The notes under the pieces were generated by a model. It saw only the letters and a list, made by a program, of their open reading frames with translations, had not been told where the DNA came from and made no database searches. The position numbers and the translations under genes are program-made. A DNA stretch of 64,000 nucleotides, taken from contig NZ_OBMI01000003.1 of the NCBI RefSeq assembly GCF_900199185.1, forward strand, positions 888,041 through 952,040. The letters run 5' to 3'. Positions 39,461 through 48,249 of this stretch are shown here, piece by piece; position 1 is the stretch's first letter, and each line of letters opens with the position of its first letter. The stretch comes from Sphingomonas guangdongensis (GTDB lineage: Bacteria; Pseudomonadota; Alphaproteobacteria; Sphingomonadales; Sphingomonadaceae).

Positions 39461-40313
39461 CGAGAGCTTTATCCTGCGGCTGCAATGCCCGGACCGGCCG
39501 GGGCTGGTCGCGAGCGTCGCCGGGTTCCTGGCGGAGCGCGGCTGCAACATCATCGACGCCCGCCAGTATGACGACTGGTCGGTCGACCGCTTCTTCATGC
39601 GGGTCGCGTTCACGCCCGGTCCCGACGCCGCGCTGGACCAGCTCCGCGCGGCCTTCGCGCCGGTCGCCGCGCAGGCCGACATGGACTGGTCGCTGCGGCG
39701 CAGCGGCGAGCGCAAGCGCGTGCTGCTGATGGTGTCGAAGTGGGACCATTGCCTGGGCGACCTGCTCTACCGCCAGCGGCTGGGTGAGCTGCCGATGGAG
39801 GTGGTGGGAATCGCCTCCAACCACCCGCGCGACGTGCTCCACACCTCGCTGATCGGCGACGTGCCGTACCACTACCTGCCGGTCACCCGCGACACCAAGC
39901 CGCGCCAGGAAGCGCAGATCAAGCGGCTGGTGGAGGAGAGCGGGGCCGAGCTGGTCGTGCTCGCCCGCTACATGCAGATCCTGTCGGACGACCTCGCCGG
40001 CTTCCTCTCGGGGCGCTGCATCAACATTCACCACAGCTTCCTGCCCGGCTTCAAGGGCGCCAAGCCGTACCACCAGGCGCACACCCGCGGCGTCAAGATG
40101 ATCGGGGCGACCGCCCACTACGTCACCGCCGACCTGGACGAGGGCCCGATCATCCACCAGGACGTGGAAACGATCAGCCATGCCGACACGCCGGACGACC
40201 TGGTCCGCAAGGGCCGCGACATCGAGCGGCGGGTGCTGGCGGAGGCGGTGCGGCTGCACCTGGACGAGCGGGTGTTCGCGAACGGCGTGCGGACGGTCGT
40301 CTTCCGCGACTGA
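39453..40313 (+). CDS. purU: Formyltetrahydrofolate deformylase PurU
   Basis: A 286-residue enzyme: N-terminal ACT domain (about 5-85; LQCPDRPGLVASVAGFL) and C-terminal formyltransferase-fold domain with LLMVSKWDHCLGDLL, the catalytic region INIHHSFLPGFKGAKPYHQAH, and ATAHYVTADLDEGPII. It hydrolyses 10-formyl-THF to formate and THF, freeing THF for further O-demethylation. GTG start overlaps metF by 8 bases. The intermediate FolD step is not encoded in this window. Confidence 0.94.
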   Translation: MSDESFILRLQCPDRPGLVASVAGFLAERGCNIIDARQYDDWSVDRFFMRVAFTPGPDAALDQLRAAFAPVAAQADMDWSLRRSGERKRVLLMVSKWDHCLGDLLYRQRLGELPMEVVGIASNHPRDVLHTSLIGDVPYHYLPVTRDTKPRQEAQIKRLVEESGAELVVLARYMQILSDDLAGFLSGRCINIHHSFLPGFKGAKPYHQAHTRGVKMIGATAHYVTADLDEGPIIHQDVETISHADTPDDLVRKGRDIERRVLAEAVRLHLDERVFANGVRTVVFRD

Positions 40314-40326
40314 GCCGCGCGGCTCA
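40311..40326. terminator. Palindrome joining the two convergent stop codons
   Basis: TGAGCCGCGCGGCTCA is a perfect 16-bp palindrome whose ends are the stop codons of purU (TGA, 40311-40313) and of the convergent MarR gene (40324-40326 read on the minus strand). It could fold as a hairpin in both messages and act as a weak bidirectional terminator; there is no T-run. Confidence 0.4.
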
Positions 40327-40797
40327 GATCTGGTCGTAGATCCGGTCCAGCGTGCGGTTGAGCAGCAGCAGTTCGGAGGAGGAGAGCGCACGCAGCACGG
40401 CATGCTCGGTCCGGTCGAGGATGCGGAACAGCTCGTCGAGCGTTTCACGGCCCGCGGGCTCCAGGTAGATCGCCCGCCGCCGCCGATCGCTCGGCACATG
40501 GCGGCGCGCGATCCAGCCGCGCTCCTCCAGCTCGTCGATCAGCGCGACGACCGCGGACGAGTCCATCCCGATCTGGCGGCCGATATCGGCCTGCGAGATG
40601 CCCGGGTTGTCCTCGATGATCGCAAGCGCGCTGAGCGCGCCCGAGCGGAGCCGGTACTGCGCTGCCGCATCGGAGAACTGCCGCGACAAGTGGTTCTGGA
40701 TCCGGCGCAGGCGGAAGCCGACGAAGTTGTTGAGCCGACCGAGCCCGGGCTGCTCGTCCTCGGGCAGCAGCGGCTCGGGCTCGGCCTTGGCGCTCAC
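40324..40797 (-). CDS. MarR-family regulator (DesR-like candidate)
   Basis: A 157-residue MarR protein. Winged helix about 55-125: GISQADIGRQIGMDSSAVVALIDELEERGWIAR and wing RHVPSDRRRRAIYL. Starts with GTG overlapping the dctP stop, so it is the last cistron of the TonB/TRAP operon, and it is convergent with metF-purU. It could regulate its own operon, the ligM/metF palindrome, or both. Overall similar in layout to the FerC-like protein but distinct in sequence. Confidence 0.85.
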   Translation of the reverse strand: MSAKAEPEPLLPEDEQPGLGRLNNFVGFRLRRIQNHLSRQFSDAAAQYRLRSGALSALAIIEDNPGISQADIGRQIGMDSSAVVALIDELEERGWIARRHVPSDRRRRAIYLEPAGRETLDELFRILDRTEHAVLRALSSSELLLLNRTLDRIYDQI

Positions 40798-41834
40798 AGC
40801 GCGGGGCCTGCGCAGGGCGGACGCGATCCGCTCCGCAAGCGCCGGAGCGTGTCCTGCGCCACCCGAAGCATCGCTTGCCCGGGCAGGCCGTGGTCGGCGT
40901 TCGCCGCGGCCTGTGCCGCTTCGGCCAGGTAGAGCGCGTCGAGCCGCTGCTGCGCCACCGGATCGGGCTGAACAAAGGTCATGCCGAGCCCGCGCGCATA
41001 ATCGATCCCGACCTGCTCGGCCTGCTTGAACTCGCTCGCCACCGCACGCTCCCAGACGATCCTGCTGTCCAGCAATAGGCGCTCGAGGTCGGGGGGCAAG
41101 CGACGAAGGCTGTCTTCCGAGATCGCACGGGCCGGATAGGCGCCGCGCGCGATCCGGAGCTGGTTGTAGAAGCGCGCGACCTCCGCGAAGTGGAGCGCCT
41201 TCAGCGTGTCGGCGGGGGCGACCACGCCGTCGATGACGCCCTTCGCCATTGCCGGGTAGACGTCGGCCATCGGCATGTCGAGCGGGTCGGCGCCCAGGCG
41301 GCGGAGCAGCGGCACCAACTCGCCCGGCACGCGCAGACGCAATCCGCGCAGATCCTCCAGCCGGCGGACCGGGCGGGTACGCGTGACGATGCCGAGCACG
41401 TTGCCGCCCTGCACCTCCATCGGCACCAGTCCGGCGAGCTCCTGTCCCAGCCTCGGGAATGATGCCTGGAGGCAGCGGTACACCGCCACCTGATCGTCGA
41501 TCGACTGCTCGCCGCCGTAGAAACCGGCTTGGAGGCGGATCGCATGGGTGCCGCCGCGCGTGTAGATTGGGCTGATGGTCGCGACATCGACCACGCCGTG
41601 GCGCAGCTCCACCAGGTTGTGCTCGGAGGAGATCAGCCCGCCTGCCCACGACGGCTGGATGCGCAGCCGCCCGCCCGAGATGCGCTCGACATGCGCGATC
41701 CACTGCTGGTCGGCGCGGCTCAGTGGATGCCCGGCCGTGTAGGGCGTGGCGTAGCGCAGCACGGTTGGCGCGTCCGGCGCTGGCGCCTCGCTGCACCCGG
41801 CGAGCAGCAGCAGCGCGGCGAGCAGCCGCCTCAC
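40794..41834 (-). CDS. dctP: TRAP transporter substrate-binding lipoprotein DctP
   Basis: A 346-residue TRAP solute receptor. A lipoprotein signal ends in LLLAGC, so it is probably anchored rather than free in the periplasm. The Arg-carboxylate binding segment fits LRGLRLRVPGELV, typical of receptors for organic acids; EVQGGNVLGIVTR precedes it. Start at GTG 41834, which overlaps the dctM stop (GTGA), preferred over an upstream ATG at 41855. Works with DctQ and DctM. Confidence 0.87.
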   Translation of the reverse strand: MRRLLAALLLLAGCSEAPAPDAPTVLRYATPYTAGHPLSRADQQWIAHVERISGGRLRIQPSWAGGLISSEHNLVELRHGVVDVATISPIYTRGGTHAIRLQAGFYGGEQSIDDQVAVYRCLQASFPRLGQELAGLVPMEVQGGNVLGIVTRTRPVRRLEDLRGLRLRVPGELVPLLRRLGADPLDMPMADVYPAMAKGVIDGVVAPADTLKALHFAEVARFYNQLRIARGAYPARAISEDSLRRLPPDLERLLLDSRIVWERAVASEFKQAEQVGIDYARGLGMTFVQPDPVAQQRLDALYLAEAAQAAANADHGLPGQAMLRVAQDTLRRLRSGSRPPCAGPAL

Positions 41835-43132
41835 GCCAGCACGCCGGGCAGCCACAGCGCGGTGGCGGGCACGAGGATCAGAAGCGCGATGTGGAGCATG
41901 TCAGCGGCCAGGAACGGCAGCACGCCGCGGAAGATGGTGCCGAGCGGCACGTCCTTGGCAATGCCCTGAATGATGTAGACGTTCATGCCGAGCGGCGGGT
42001 GGACGAGCCCGAGCTCGATCGTGCGGACGACGAAGATGCCGAACCAGATCGGGCTCATGCCGAGCCCCACCATCATCGGCAGGAAGATCGGCACGGTGAG
42101 CAGCATCAGCGCCATGCCGTCGAGCACCGAGCCGAGCAGCAGCAGCACGACCACGATCACCGCCGCCGCCGCCTTCGCATCCAGGTTCGCGTCGATGACG
42201 AGCGCGGTCAGGTGGGAGGCGAGGCCGGTTGCGCCCAGGAACACGCTGAACACGATCGCGCCGATGATGATCGCGTAGATGACGCCCGCGGTCCGCAGCG
42301 TCTCGGCGAGCGCGCGGCGCAGCGCCGGGATCGTCAGCTTGCCGCGCCTGGCGCACAGCAGCATCGCCAGGACGCTGCCGATCGACGCGGCCTCGGTCGG
42401 GGTGAACCAGCCGACAGTGAGGCCGCCGATCACCAGCACGATCAGGACCGCGATGTCGGCGATCCGCCCGAGCGAGGCGAAGCGCTCCCGCCACGGCACC
42501 CGCTCGCTGACCGGCCCGAGCGCGGGATTGCGGCGGCACAGCAGGATGATGACGGCGATGTACAGCAGCGCCTGGGTTGCGACCGGGACTAGCGCGGCGG
42601 CGAACAGCTTGGAGATCGGCTGCTCGGCGATCATGCCGTAGACGATCAGCGCGCCCGATGGGGGGATCAGCGAGCCAAGCGTGCCGCCCGCTGCGATCGA
42701 TCCGGTCGAAAGCGACGGCGCATAGCCGCGCTTGCGCATTTCCGGCAGCGCAACCAGGCCGACGGTGGCGGCGGTCGCGAGGCTTGATCCGCTGATCGCG
42801 CCAAATCCTGCGCAGCCCGCGATCGAGGCGGTGGCAAGCCCGCCGCGGCGGTGACCGAGCAGCTTGGCAGCGGCATCGAAGAAGTCGCGGCTGGCGCCCG
42901 CGGTGAAGCACAGGTGCGCCATCAGCAGGAACAGCGGCAGTACGCCCAGTTCGTAGCGGGAGATGGTCTCCCACCCGACCACGCCCGCCTTGATCGTCGC
43001 AGCCTCGATCGAGGTGAGCAGCGCGAGGCCGGTGAAGCCGACGAGTCCCAACACCGCGGCGATCGGCACGCCGAGCGCGAGCAGCGCCAGCAGCACCGCG
43101 ATCGAGAGCGCCCCGATCAGCTCCGGCGTCAT
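41831..43132 (-). CDS. dctM: TRAP transporter large permease DctM
   Basis: A 433-residue, about 12-helix permease of the TRAP (DctM/IT) family. Marks: ISGSSLATAATVGLVALPEMRKRGY near residue 135, GTLGSLIPPSGALIVYGMI, and the late LVHPPLGMNVYIIQGIA. Imports a carboxylate with sodium or proton symport. ATGA overlap with dctQ and GTGA overlap with dctP keep the three components in step. Confidence 0.92.
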   Translation of the reverse strand: MTPELIGALSIAVLLALLALGVPIAAVLGLVGFTGLALLTSIEAATIKAGVVGWETISRYELGVLPLFLLMAHLCFTAGASRDFFDAAAKLLGHRRGGLATASIAGCAGFGAISGSSLATAATVGLVALPEMRKRGYAPSLSTGSIAAGGTLGSLIPPSGALIVYGMIAEQPISKLFAAALVPVATQALLYIAVIILLCRRNPALGPVSERVPWRERFASLGRIADIAVLIVLVIGGLTVGWFTPTEAASIGSVLAMLLCARRGKLTIPALRRALAETLRTAGVIYAIIIGAIVFSVFLGATGLASHLTALVIDANLDAKAAAAVIVVVLLLLGSVLDGMALMLLTVPIFLPMMVGLGMSPIWFGIFVVRTIELGLVHPPLGMNVYIIQGIAKDVPLGTIFRGVLPFLAADMLHIALLILVPATALWLPGVLA

Positions 43133-43629
43133 GCGCGGCGAGCCGCAGTGCGCACGAAAAGCGTGGCCGTGAAGATCAGCGCGAACGTCGCGAACAGGCG
43201 CAGCGGCGCGAGCGGGATGCCGAGCAGGTCGGTCGCCTCCGCCGCCGCCCGCAGATCCCAGGCGATCCAGCCGCAGCCGACCGCCAGGACCAGGAAGAAG
43301 GCTGCACCCAGCAGCTGCCCCGCCGGCGCCAGCACGGCGCGCGAGGCGGGCGAGACGCGGTCGAGCACGGCGTGGATTACCGCGTGCGCGCCCGCCGCAC
43401 TCGCGCAGACGATCGCGCAGGCGCCCGCCACGCTGACCGACGCCTGGACCAGCTCGAGCGCGCCGAGCAGCGGAAAGCCGAAGTGGCGGCCGAGCACCGC
43501 CAGTGCATCGGTCGCCATCGCGACCAGCAGCGCGACCGATCCGAGCGCGACGGCGACGCCGGTCAGCCCGGTCGGCAGCGGCTGGGGCGCCCGCTCCTCG
43601 CCGAAATCGTCGGGCGGCGGCAGGCTCAC
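43129..43629 (-). CDS. dctQ: TRAP transporter small permease DctQ
   Basis: A 166-residue membrane protein with four helices (VALGSVALLVAMATDALAVLGR; VSVAGACAIVCASAAGAHAVIHAV; LLGAAFFLVLAVGCGWIAWDL; LFATFALIFTATLF), the DctQ layout. Segment DALAVLGRHFGFPLLGALEL resembles the family signature. Lies between the CocE-type hydrolase and dctM with 4-base overlaps on both sides. Confidence 0.85.
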   Translation of the reverse strand: MSLPPPDDFGEERAPQPLPTGLTGVAVALGSVALLVAMATDALAVLGRHFGFPLLGALELVQASVSVAGACAIVCASAAGAHAVIHAVLDRVSPASRAVLAPAGQLLGAAFFLVLAVGCGWIAWDLRAAAEATDLLGIPLAPLRLFATFALIFTATLFVRTAARRA

Positions 43630-45446
43630 CGCCGGGCCGCCAGCACGCTTGCCGGCGCGAGCGTCAGGTCGATGTAGGAGGCGTCCGCGCCCCCGAGCCT
43701 CAGGTCGATGCGCGGCGGCGGATCCTGCTTCAGCTGCGCGAGGTTGCGCTGACGCTGGTCGGCGCCGGTAATCGAGAAGCGCAGGCTGTGCCCGGCCGCG
43801 ATGATCCGCGAGGTCGGGCTGAGTTCGAAGCGCAGGGTCGCCACTTCGCCAGGCGCAAGCGGCGCGGCGTCAACGCGCGCGTTGCTGTGCCAGGGCAGGC
43901 CCAGATTGGGGTAGGGCGCCTCCCCCAACTTGCGGTGCGATGCGAGCAGCCGGCCGTGCGTGATCAGCGTCGCCGATCCGTCCGCCGCGACATCCTCCAG
44001 GTAGCCGAAGACCGGGACGTCACGACTGTCGCTCGACAGCGTCAGATTGACGATCCCGAACCCCGACAGCCACATGGCCTGCGTCATTGGCGCGGTCACA
44101 TAGCCCTTCGCAACCGCCGGATTGACGCACGGCCAGAAGCCCGGCTCGGGCAAGGCACCCGGCTTTGGCGGCGTGCTGACGGCGCGGCCCGGCATCGCCC
44201 AGGCCGGTGGCGTGCAGCCGACCGCGTAGGTCACCTGATAGGCATCGCGCGCCGCGCGGGGCCGGCGATCGCTCAGGCGGGCTGCGGCCGCCAGATAGTA
44301 GCGCGTCGCAGGCGTGTCGCTGAGCGGCAACTTGCTCGCGAAGCGCCACGCGCTCGCCTCCGGCAGGCCGATCGTCTTGAACCAGATCGGCGGCTCGCGA
44401 TCGATGCCGTTGTCGACCCCCTTCAGCACGTGGTCGAACCAGCGCAGGTGCTCGGCGAAGCTGTCGATCGTGTCGACGTCGCAGTGTCCGCCCGGTCCCA
44501 TGATCAGCCTGGCGGGGGCCGCGCCGCGCATGTTCTCATACCCGATCAGCGCCTGGTCGGCGGGCTCGTCCATCCAGTTGCCCCAGCTGTACACGGCGAT
44601 CCCAGCACGGCGCATGGCGTCGATCTTCGGATAGGGAGAGGACAGCGGCCAGTACTGGATGTCGTCGGCCCGCGTCCGGTCGTCGCGAAACGCGAGTTCC
44701 CCGACCAGGTCCATCATCTGCCCGTTGCGAGCATGCTGCGCGAGTGCGGCCTCTCGCAGGGAACCGTCACGGTCGGCGTCGACCGGCGCGGTCGGCAGGT
44801 CCTCTTCGGGCCCCTGCGGCCGTGTGTTGAACTGTCCCGACAGGCCGCCGCGCCGGACATTGCGATAGCTGTCGAACTGCGCCGCCTGCGGAAAGATCGC
44901 GCGGAGATGCGGCGGCGTGTTGCGCGCCGTCGCCCACTGTGTCCCGCCGACGTAGGAGCAGCCGAACATGCCGACCTTGCCGTTGGCATAGGGCTGCGCG
45001 GCAAGCCACTCGACCAGGTCGTGGCCGTCCTCGCCCTCATGCTGGTCGGCGTAGCCGGCGCGGACGCCGAACGAGCTGCCCTTGCCGCGGACGTCGGCAA
45101 CCGCGATGACGTAGCCGTAGCGGGTCAGCTCCGCGAACGGGCGGCCACGCGGCGACTTCGCCTCCAGCGTGCCGACAACCGTCCCGTCCGCGTCAATGCG
45201 GCGCGAGAGGTAGGGCGTGAAGGAGAAGAGCACCGGCAGCCGCTCGTTCGTCACTCGCCCGCCCCGCGTCGGGCGGTAGACGGTGACCGCCAGGCGAACG
45301 CCGTCGCGGACCGGAACCAACTCGCTGGTTCGCACGAAACCGCCGTGGGTTTCGCGCGCGCCCGGGTAGACGCCCGGACGCGTGTCCTGCGCCGCCGCCG
45401 CCGTGGTGGCGAGCAGCAGCGCAGCGACGGCGGCCATGCGCAGCAT
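43626..45446 (-). CDS. Secreted CocE/NonD-type hydrolase (S15/X-Pro family)
   Basis: A 606-residue alpha/beta hydrolase of the CocE/NonD family with a signal peptide (to about AAAQD). The nucleophile motif is GMFGCSYVGGTQW; triad partners fit WGNWMDEPAD and GPGGHCDVD; a C-terminal jelly-roll domain (about 430-605) follows. Members cleave cocaine, glutaryl-cephalosporins, beta-lactam esters or dipeptides. In this operon, between a TonB receptor and a TRAP transporter, it may split an imported ester or amide in the periplasm so that the acid half can be taken up. Confidence 0.9.
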   Translation of the reverse strand: MLRMAAVAALLLATTAAAAQDTRPGVYPGARETHGGFVRTSELVPVRDGVRLAVTVYRPTRGGRVTNERLPVLFSFTPYLSRRIDADGTVVGTLEAKSPRGRPFAELTRYGYVIAVADVRGKGSSFGVRAGYADQHEGEDGHDLVEWLAAQPYANGKVGMFGCSYVGGTQWATARNTPPHLRAIFPQAAQFDSYRNVRRGGLSGQFNTRPQGPEEDLPTAPVDADRDGSLREAALAQHARNGQMMDLVGELAFRDDRTRADDIQYWPLSSPYPKIDAMRRAGIAVYSWGNWMDEPADQALIGYENMRGAAPARLIMGPGGHCDVDTIDSFAEHLRWFDHVLKGVDNGIDREPPIWFKTIGLPEASAWRFASKLPLSDTPATRYYLAAAARLSDRRPRAARDAYQVTYAVGCTPPAWAMPGRAVSTPPKPGALPEPGFWPCVNPAVAKGYVTAPMTQAMWLSGFGIVNLTLSSDSRDVPVFGYLEDVAADGSATLITHGRLLASHRKLGEAPYPNLGLPWHSNARVDAAPLAPGEVATLRFELSPTSRIIAAGHSLRFSITGADQRQRNLAQLKQDPPPRIDLRLGGADASYIDLTLAPASVLAARR

Positions 45447-48157
45447 CAGAACTTCAGCGACATGCCGGCGGTGATCAGGCGGCCGAGCGGATTGTGCTGT
45501 TGCACGTCGAAGCCGCCCGACTGGTTCGGGCTCGGCGCGAGCGCGGCGTAGGGCGGATCGCGGTCGAACAGGTTGGTGGCGTTTAGGTTCAGCGTCGCGC
45601 CCTTCAGGAACGGATGATCGAGGTCGCCGAAGGTGTAGCTGAGGTCAAGGTCGACCGTCGTCCAGCTGTCGATGCGCTGCACGGGATTGACCGTGTCGTT
45701 CCGATAGGACGGGATGTGATTGATGTAGCTCGTCGCGCGGAAGCCGCCGCTCTCCCACCCGACATTGCCGCGCAGCCGGTACTCGACAGGGTAATTGACG
45801 AAGTCGAGCCGGTCGAGGATCGGCGCACTCGGCGTCTGCGCGACATCGAACTTGAAGTAGTAGATGCCGTTCAGCCCGAGCTGGATCGCGCCGGCGCCGA
45901 CCGGCACCCGGTAGCGCGCGACGAAGTCGATGCCGTCCGTTTCCGTGATGCCGAGATTGGCTGGCCGCGCATCGACGATCACCGCCGGGTTGGCGAGCGG
46001 CACGCCGCGGATCGGCAGGCGCGAGGTGAGATCCTGCACGAAGGCGGCGGAAGGATTGCGAATGATGAAGTCGCTGAACAGCGCCGAGCGCTGGAGGACG
46101 CTCAGGTCACCGAGCAGTGAGGAAATCTGCCCCTCATACTTCACGTTGAAGTAGGTGATGTTGGCATCGAACCCCTCGAGCCCGCCGCGAGGCGCGAGAT
46201 CGACGCCGGCCGTCCAGGTCGTCGCGGTTTCCGGCGACAGGCCGAGATTGCCCTCGCTCCACGCATAGCCCTGCGTGAAGCCGGTCGGCGAGGTCGGGTC
46301 GGCGAAGTTCTGGACGGTCAGCGACGGATTGGTCGACACCAGCGATCCGAGCCCGGGCGCGCGGAAGGACGTGCCGTAGGTGCCGCGGAAGGTGACACCC
46401 CGGACCGGCGCGTAGCTGACCCCGACCTTGGGGTTCCAGGTGTCGCCGACGTCGCTGTACGAATCGAGCCGGCCGGCGACGTTCACCTCCAGCCGCTGCA
46501 ATCCCGGCCGGGCGTTCGCGGCACCGAAGATCGGGACCAGCAGCTCGGCGTAGCCGGACGTGAACGAGCGGCCGAGATCGAATATGGTGCCCGTCAGCCT
46601 GCCGTTCGGGCCGGTGTAGGTGCCGTTGTGGACGATGATGCGGTTGTACTCGCCACCGAGTGCCAGCCGCACGTCGCCGCCGGGCAGACCGATCAGCGGC
46701 CCGTCGAGCTTGGCCTGCACCTGGGTCTGCTTGGTCCGACCGATGGCGGCGAGCGCAGTGAAATTGCCGATCGCGTCGATGACGGCTTGGGAATTGCCGC
46801 CGCCGTAGGGGTTGAACGCGGTCGCGGGATTGCTGCTGGCGAGCGCGGCGGTCAGCGCGGGCGCGTTGACGCCGTAGTTGAACGCCTCGTCCTTGTTGTA
46901 CCCGAACGATCCGCTGACCTCGCCCTTCCAGCCGGCGGCGATGTCGACCTGAAGCGCGACGGTGCCCTGGTAGCTCTCCGATCCGCCGTCATAGGGCAGG
47001 CTGTTGCCGAGCTCGGGTCCGAAGAAATACTGCACGTTCTGCGTGTTGGCGGTGCTGCCGGCCGGGCGGACGAAGAAGGCGTTGGTGCTGGGGACCGTCA
47101 GCGCCTGCGCGGTGGACTGGATGTTGCGGACGAAATCGCGCTTGTACCAGAAGCCGTCACCGGTGATGCGGACGCCGGGCAGGATTTCCTGCGAGAAGGT
47201 CGCGACCGCGCCGTTCTTCTCGATCTGCGGGATCACATCGCTGAACCGGCCGAGGTCGCAGCGGTTGGTGGTGCCGGCGACCAGCCGTCCGGCGGTCGCC
47301 TGGGTCACGCCGCCCACGGGGATCGCGTAGTTGACCCCGCCCGCGACGATCGTGCCGGGGTTGCAGGTGATGACCCGGAAGTCGGGGCCGCCGAACGGGC
47401 GCTGGTCGGCGACGATATAGTCGCGATCGAGCCCGGAGAGCGCGCTGTGGTAGCTGTGCTCGAAGGCGAGCATGATCTGCCCGGTGCTCCAGCGCTTGCC
47501 GACCGCGAGCCCGAGCTGGCGGGTGTTGTAGTTGTCGGCGACGCCGGCGCGCGCGCTCGCCTCCACGCCGTCCAGGTCTCGGCGCATGATGAGGTTGACC
47601 ACGCCGGCGACCGCGTCGGACCCATAGATTGCGGACGCGCCGTCGGCGACGATCTCCACCCGCTGCAGCGCGAGCAGCGGCACGATGGAAGTGTCCTGAT
47701 AGGCCCCGCCGGTGCCGCTGCCGGGCAGGCGGTGCCCGTTCAGCAGCGTCAGGGTCGCGTTGGGCCCGATCCCGCGCAGGTTCACCGAGTTGACATAGGT
47801 AATGTTGCCGGCGCCGCCCTGCGCACCACGGTTCGTTTCGTTCACGCCGATGTTGATCGCCTGCGGCACATCGCGGAACAGTTCAGCGGTCGACACGGCG
47901 GCGGTGGCGGTGAAGTCCTCTCGCCCTACCGCGATCACGCTGGAGCCGACCGGGGCCGCGCCGCGGATGCGACTGCCGGTCACGACGATGTCGGCGGCCT
48001 GTTCCTCGCTCGCCTGTGCGGCTTCCTGCTCGGGCTCGGGGACCGCTTCGACCTGCGGCGTCGGCACGTCCGCCTGCCGGGGAGCGACCGTCTGCGCCGT
48101 GGCAGGCAGCGCCATCACGATTGCCGTTCCCGCCAGCAGTGCCTTCATCGGAGCCAT
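45446..48157 (-). CDS. TonB-dependent outer-membrane receptor 2
   Basis: A 903-residue receptor: signal peptide (to about ATAQT), ADIVVTGSRIRGAAPVGSSV before the plug, plug with LRGIGPNATLTLLNGHR and YGSDAVAGVVNL, and a barrel ending in ITAGMSLKF. First gene of the operon receptor-CocE-DctQ-DctM-DctP-MarR; its TGATG overlap with the hydrolase gene makes coupling clear. The start at 48157 has GGGAGAGGG just upstream and gives a proper signal peptide; an earlier frame start adds a charged extension. Confidence 0.92.
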   Translation of the reverse strand: MAPMKALLAGTAIVMALPATAQTVAPRQADVPTPQVEAVPEPEQEAAQASEEQAADIVVTGSRIRGAAPVGSSVIAVGREDFTATAAVSTAELFRDVPQAINIGVNETNRGAQGGAGNITYVNSVNLRGIGPNATLTLLNGHRLPGSGTGGAYQDTSIVPLLALQRVEIVADGASAIYGSDAVAGVVNLIMRRDLDGVEASARAGVADNYNTRQLGLAVGKRWSTGQIMLAFEHSYHSALSGLDRDYIVADQRPFGGPDFRVITCNPGTIVAGGVNYAIPVGGVTQATAGRLVAGTTNRCDLGRFSDVIPQIEKNGAVATFSQEILPGVRITGDGFWYKRDFVRNIQSTAQALTVPSTNAFFVRPAGSTANTQNVQYFFGPELGNSLPYDGGSESYQGTVALQVDIAAGWKGEVSGSFGYNKDEAFNYGVNAPALTAALASSNPATAFNPYGGGNSQAVIDAIGNFTALAAIGRTKQTQVQAKLDGPLIGLPGGDVRLALGGEYNRIIVHNGTYTGPNGRLTGTIFDLGRSFTSGYAELLVPIFGAANARPGLQRLEVNVAGRLDSYSDVGDTWNPKVGVSYAPVRGVTFRGTYGTSFRAPGLGSLVSTNPSLTVQNFADPTSPTGFTQGYAWSEGNLGLSPETATTWTAGVDLAPRGGLEGFDANITYFNVKYEGQISSLLGDLSVLQRSALFSDFIIRNPSAAFVQDLTSRLPIRGVPLANPAVIVDARPANLGITETDGIDFVARYRVPVGAGAIQLGLNGIYYFKFDVAQTPSAPILDRLDFVNYPVEYRLRGNVGWESGGFRATSYINHIPSYRNDTVNPVQRIDSWTTVDLDLSYTFGDLDHPFLKGATLNLNATNLFDRDPPYAALAPSPNQSGGFDVQQHNPLGRLITAGMSLKF

Positions 48158-48188
48158 CGACCCTCTCCCACTTTGTTTATATTTATAT

Positions 48189-48221
48189 CTATTGAACATT
48201 ACAGCGAAAGCCTGTCAATAG
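48189..48221. promoter_or_regulatory. Inverted repeat in the TonB receptor/CoA-transferase divergent promoter
   Basis: CTATTGA (48189-48195) and TCAATAG (48215-48221) are perfect 7-bp inverted arms, 26 bases start to start, in the 92-base region between the two divergent units. AT-rich sequence (TTTATATTTATAT, 48174-48187) next to it suits promoter elements. The regulator is unknown. Confidence 0.4.
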
Positions 48222-48249
48222 GCGACATGGTCGAATTGGGAGAACAGGC

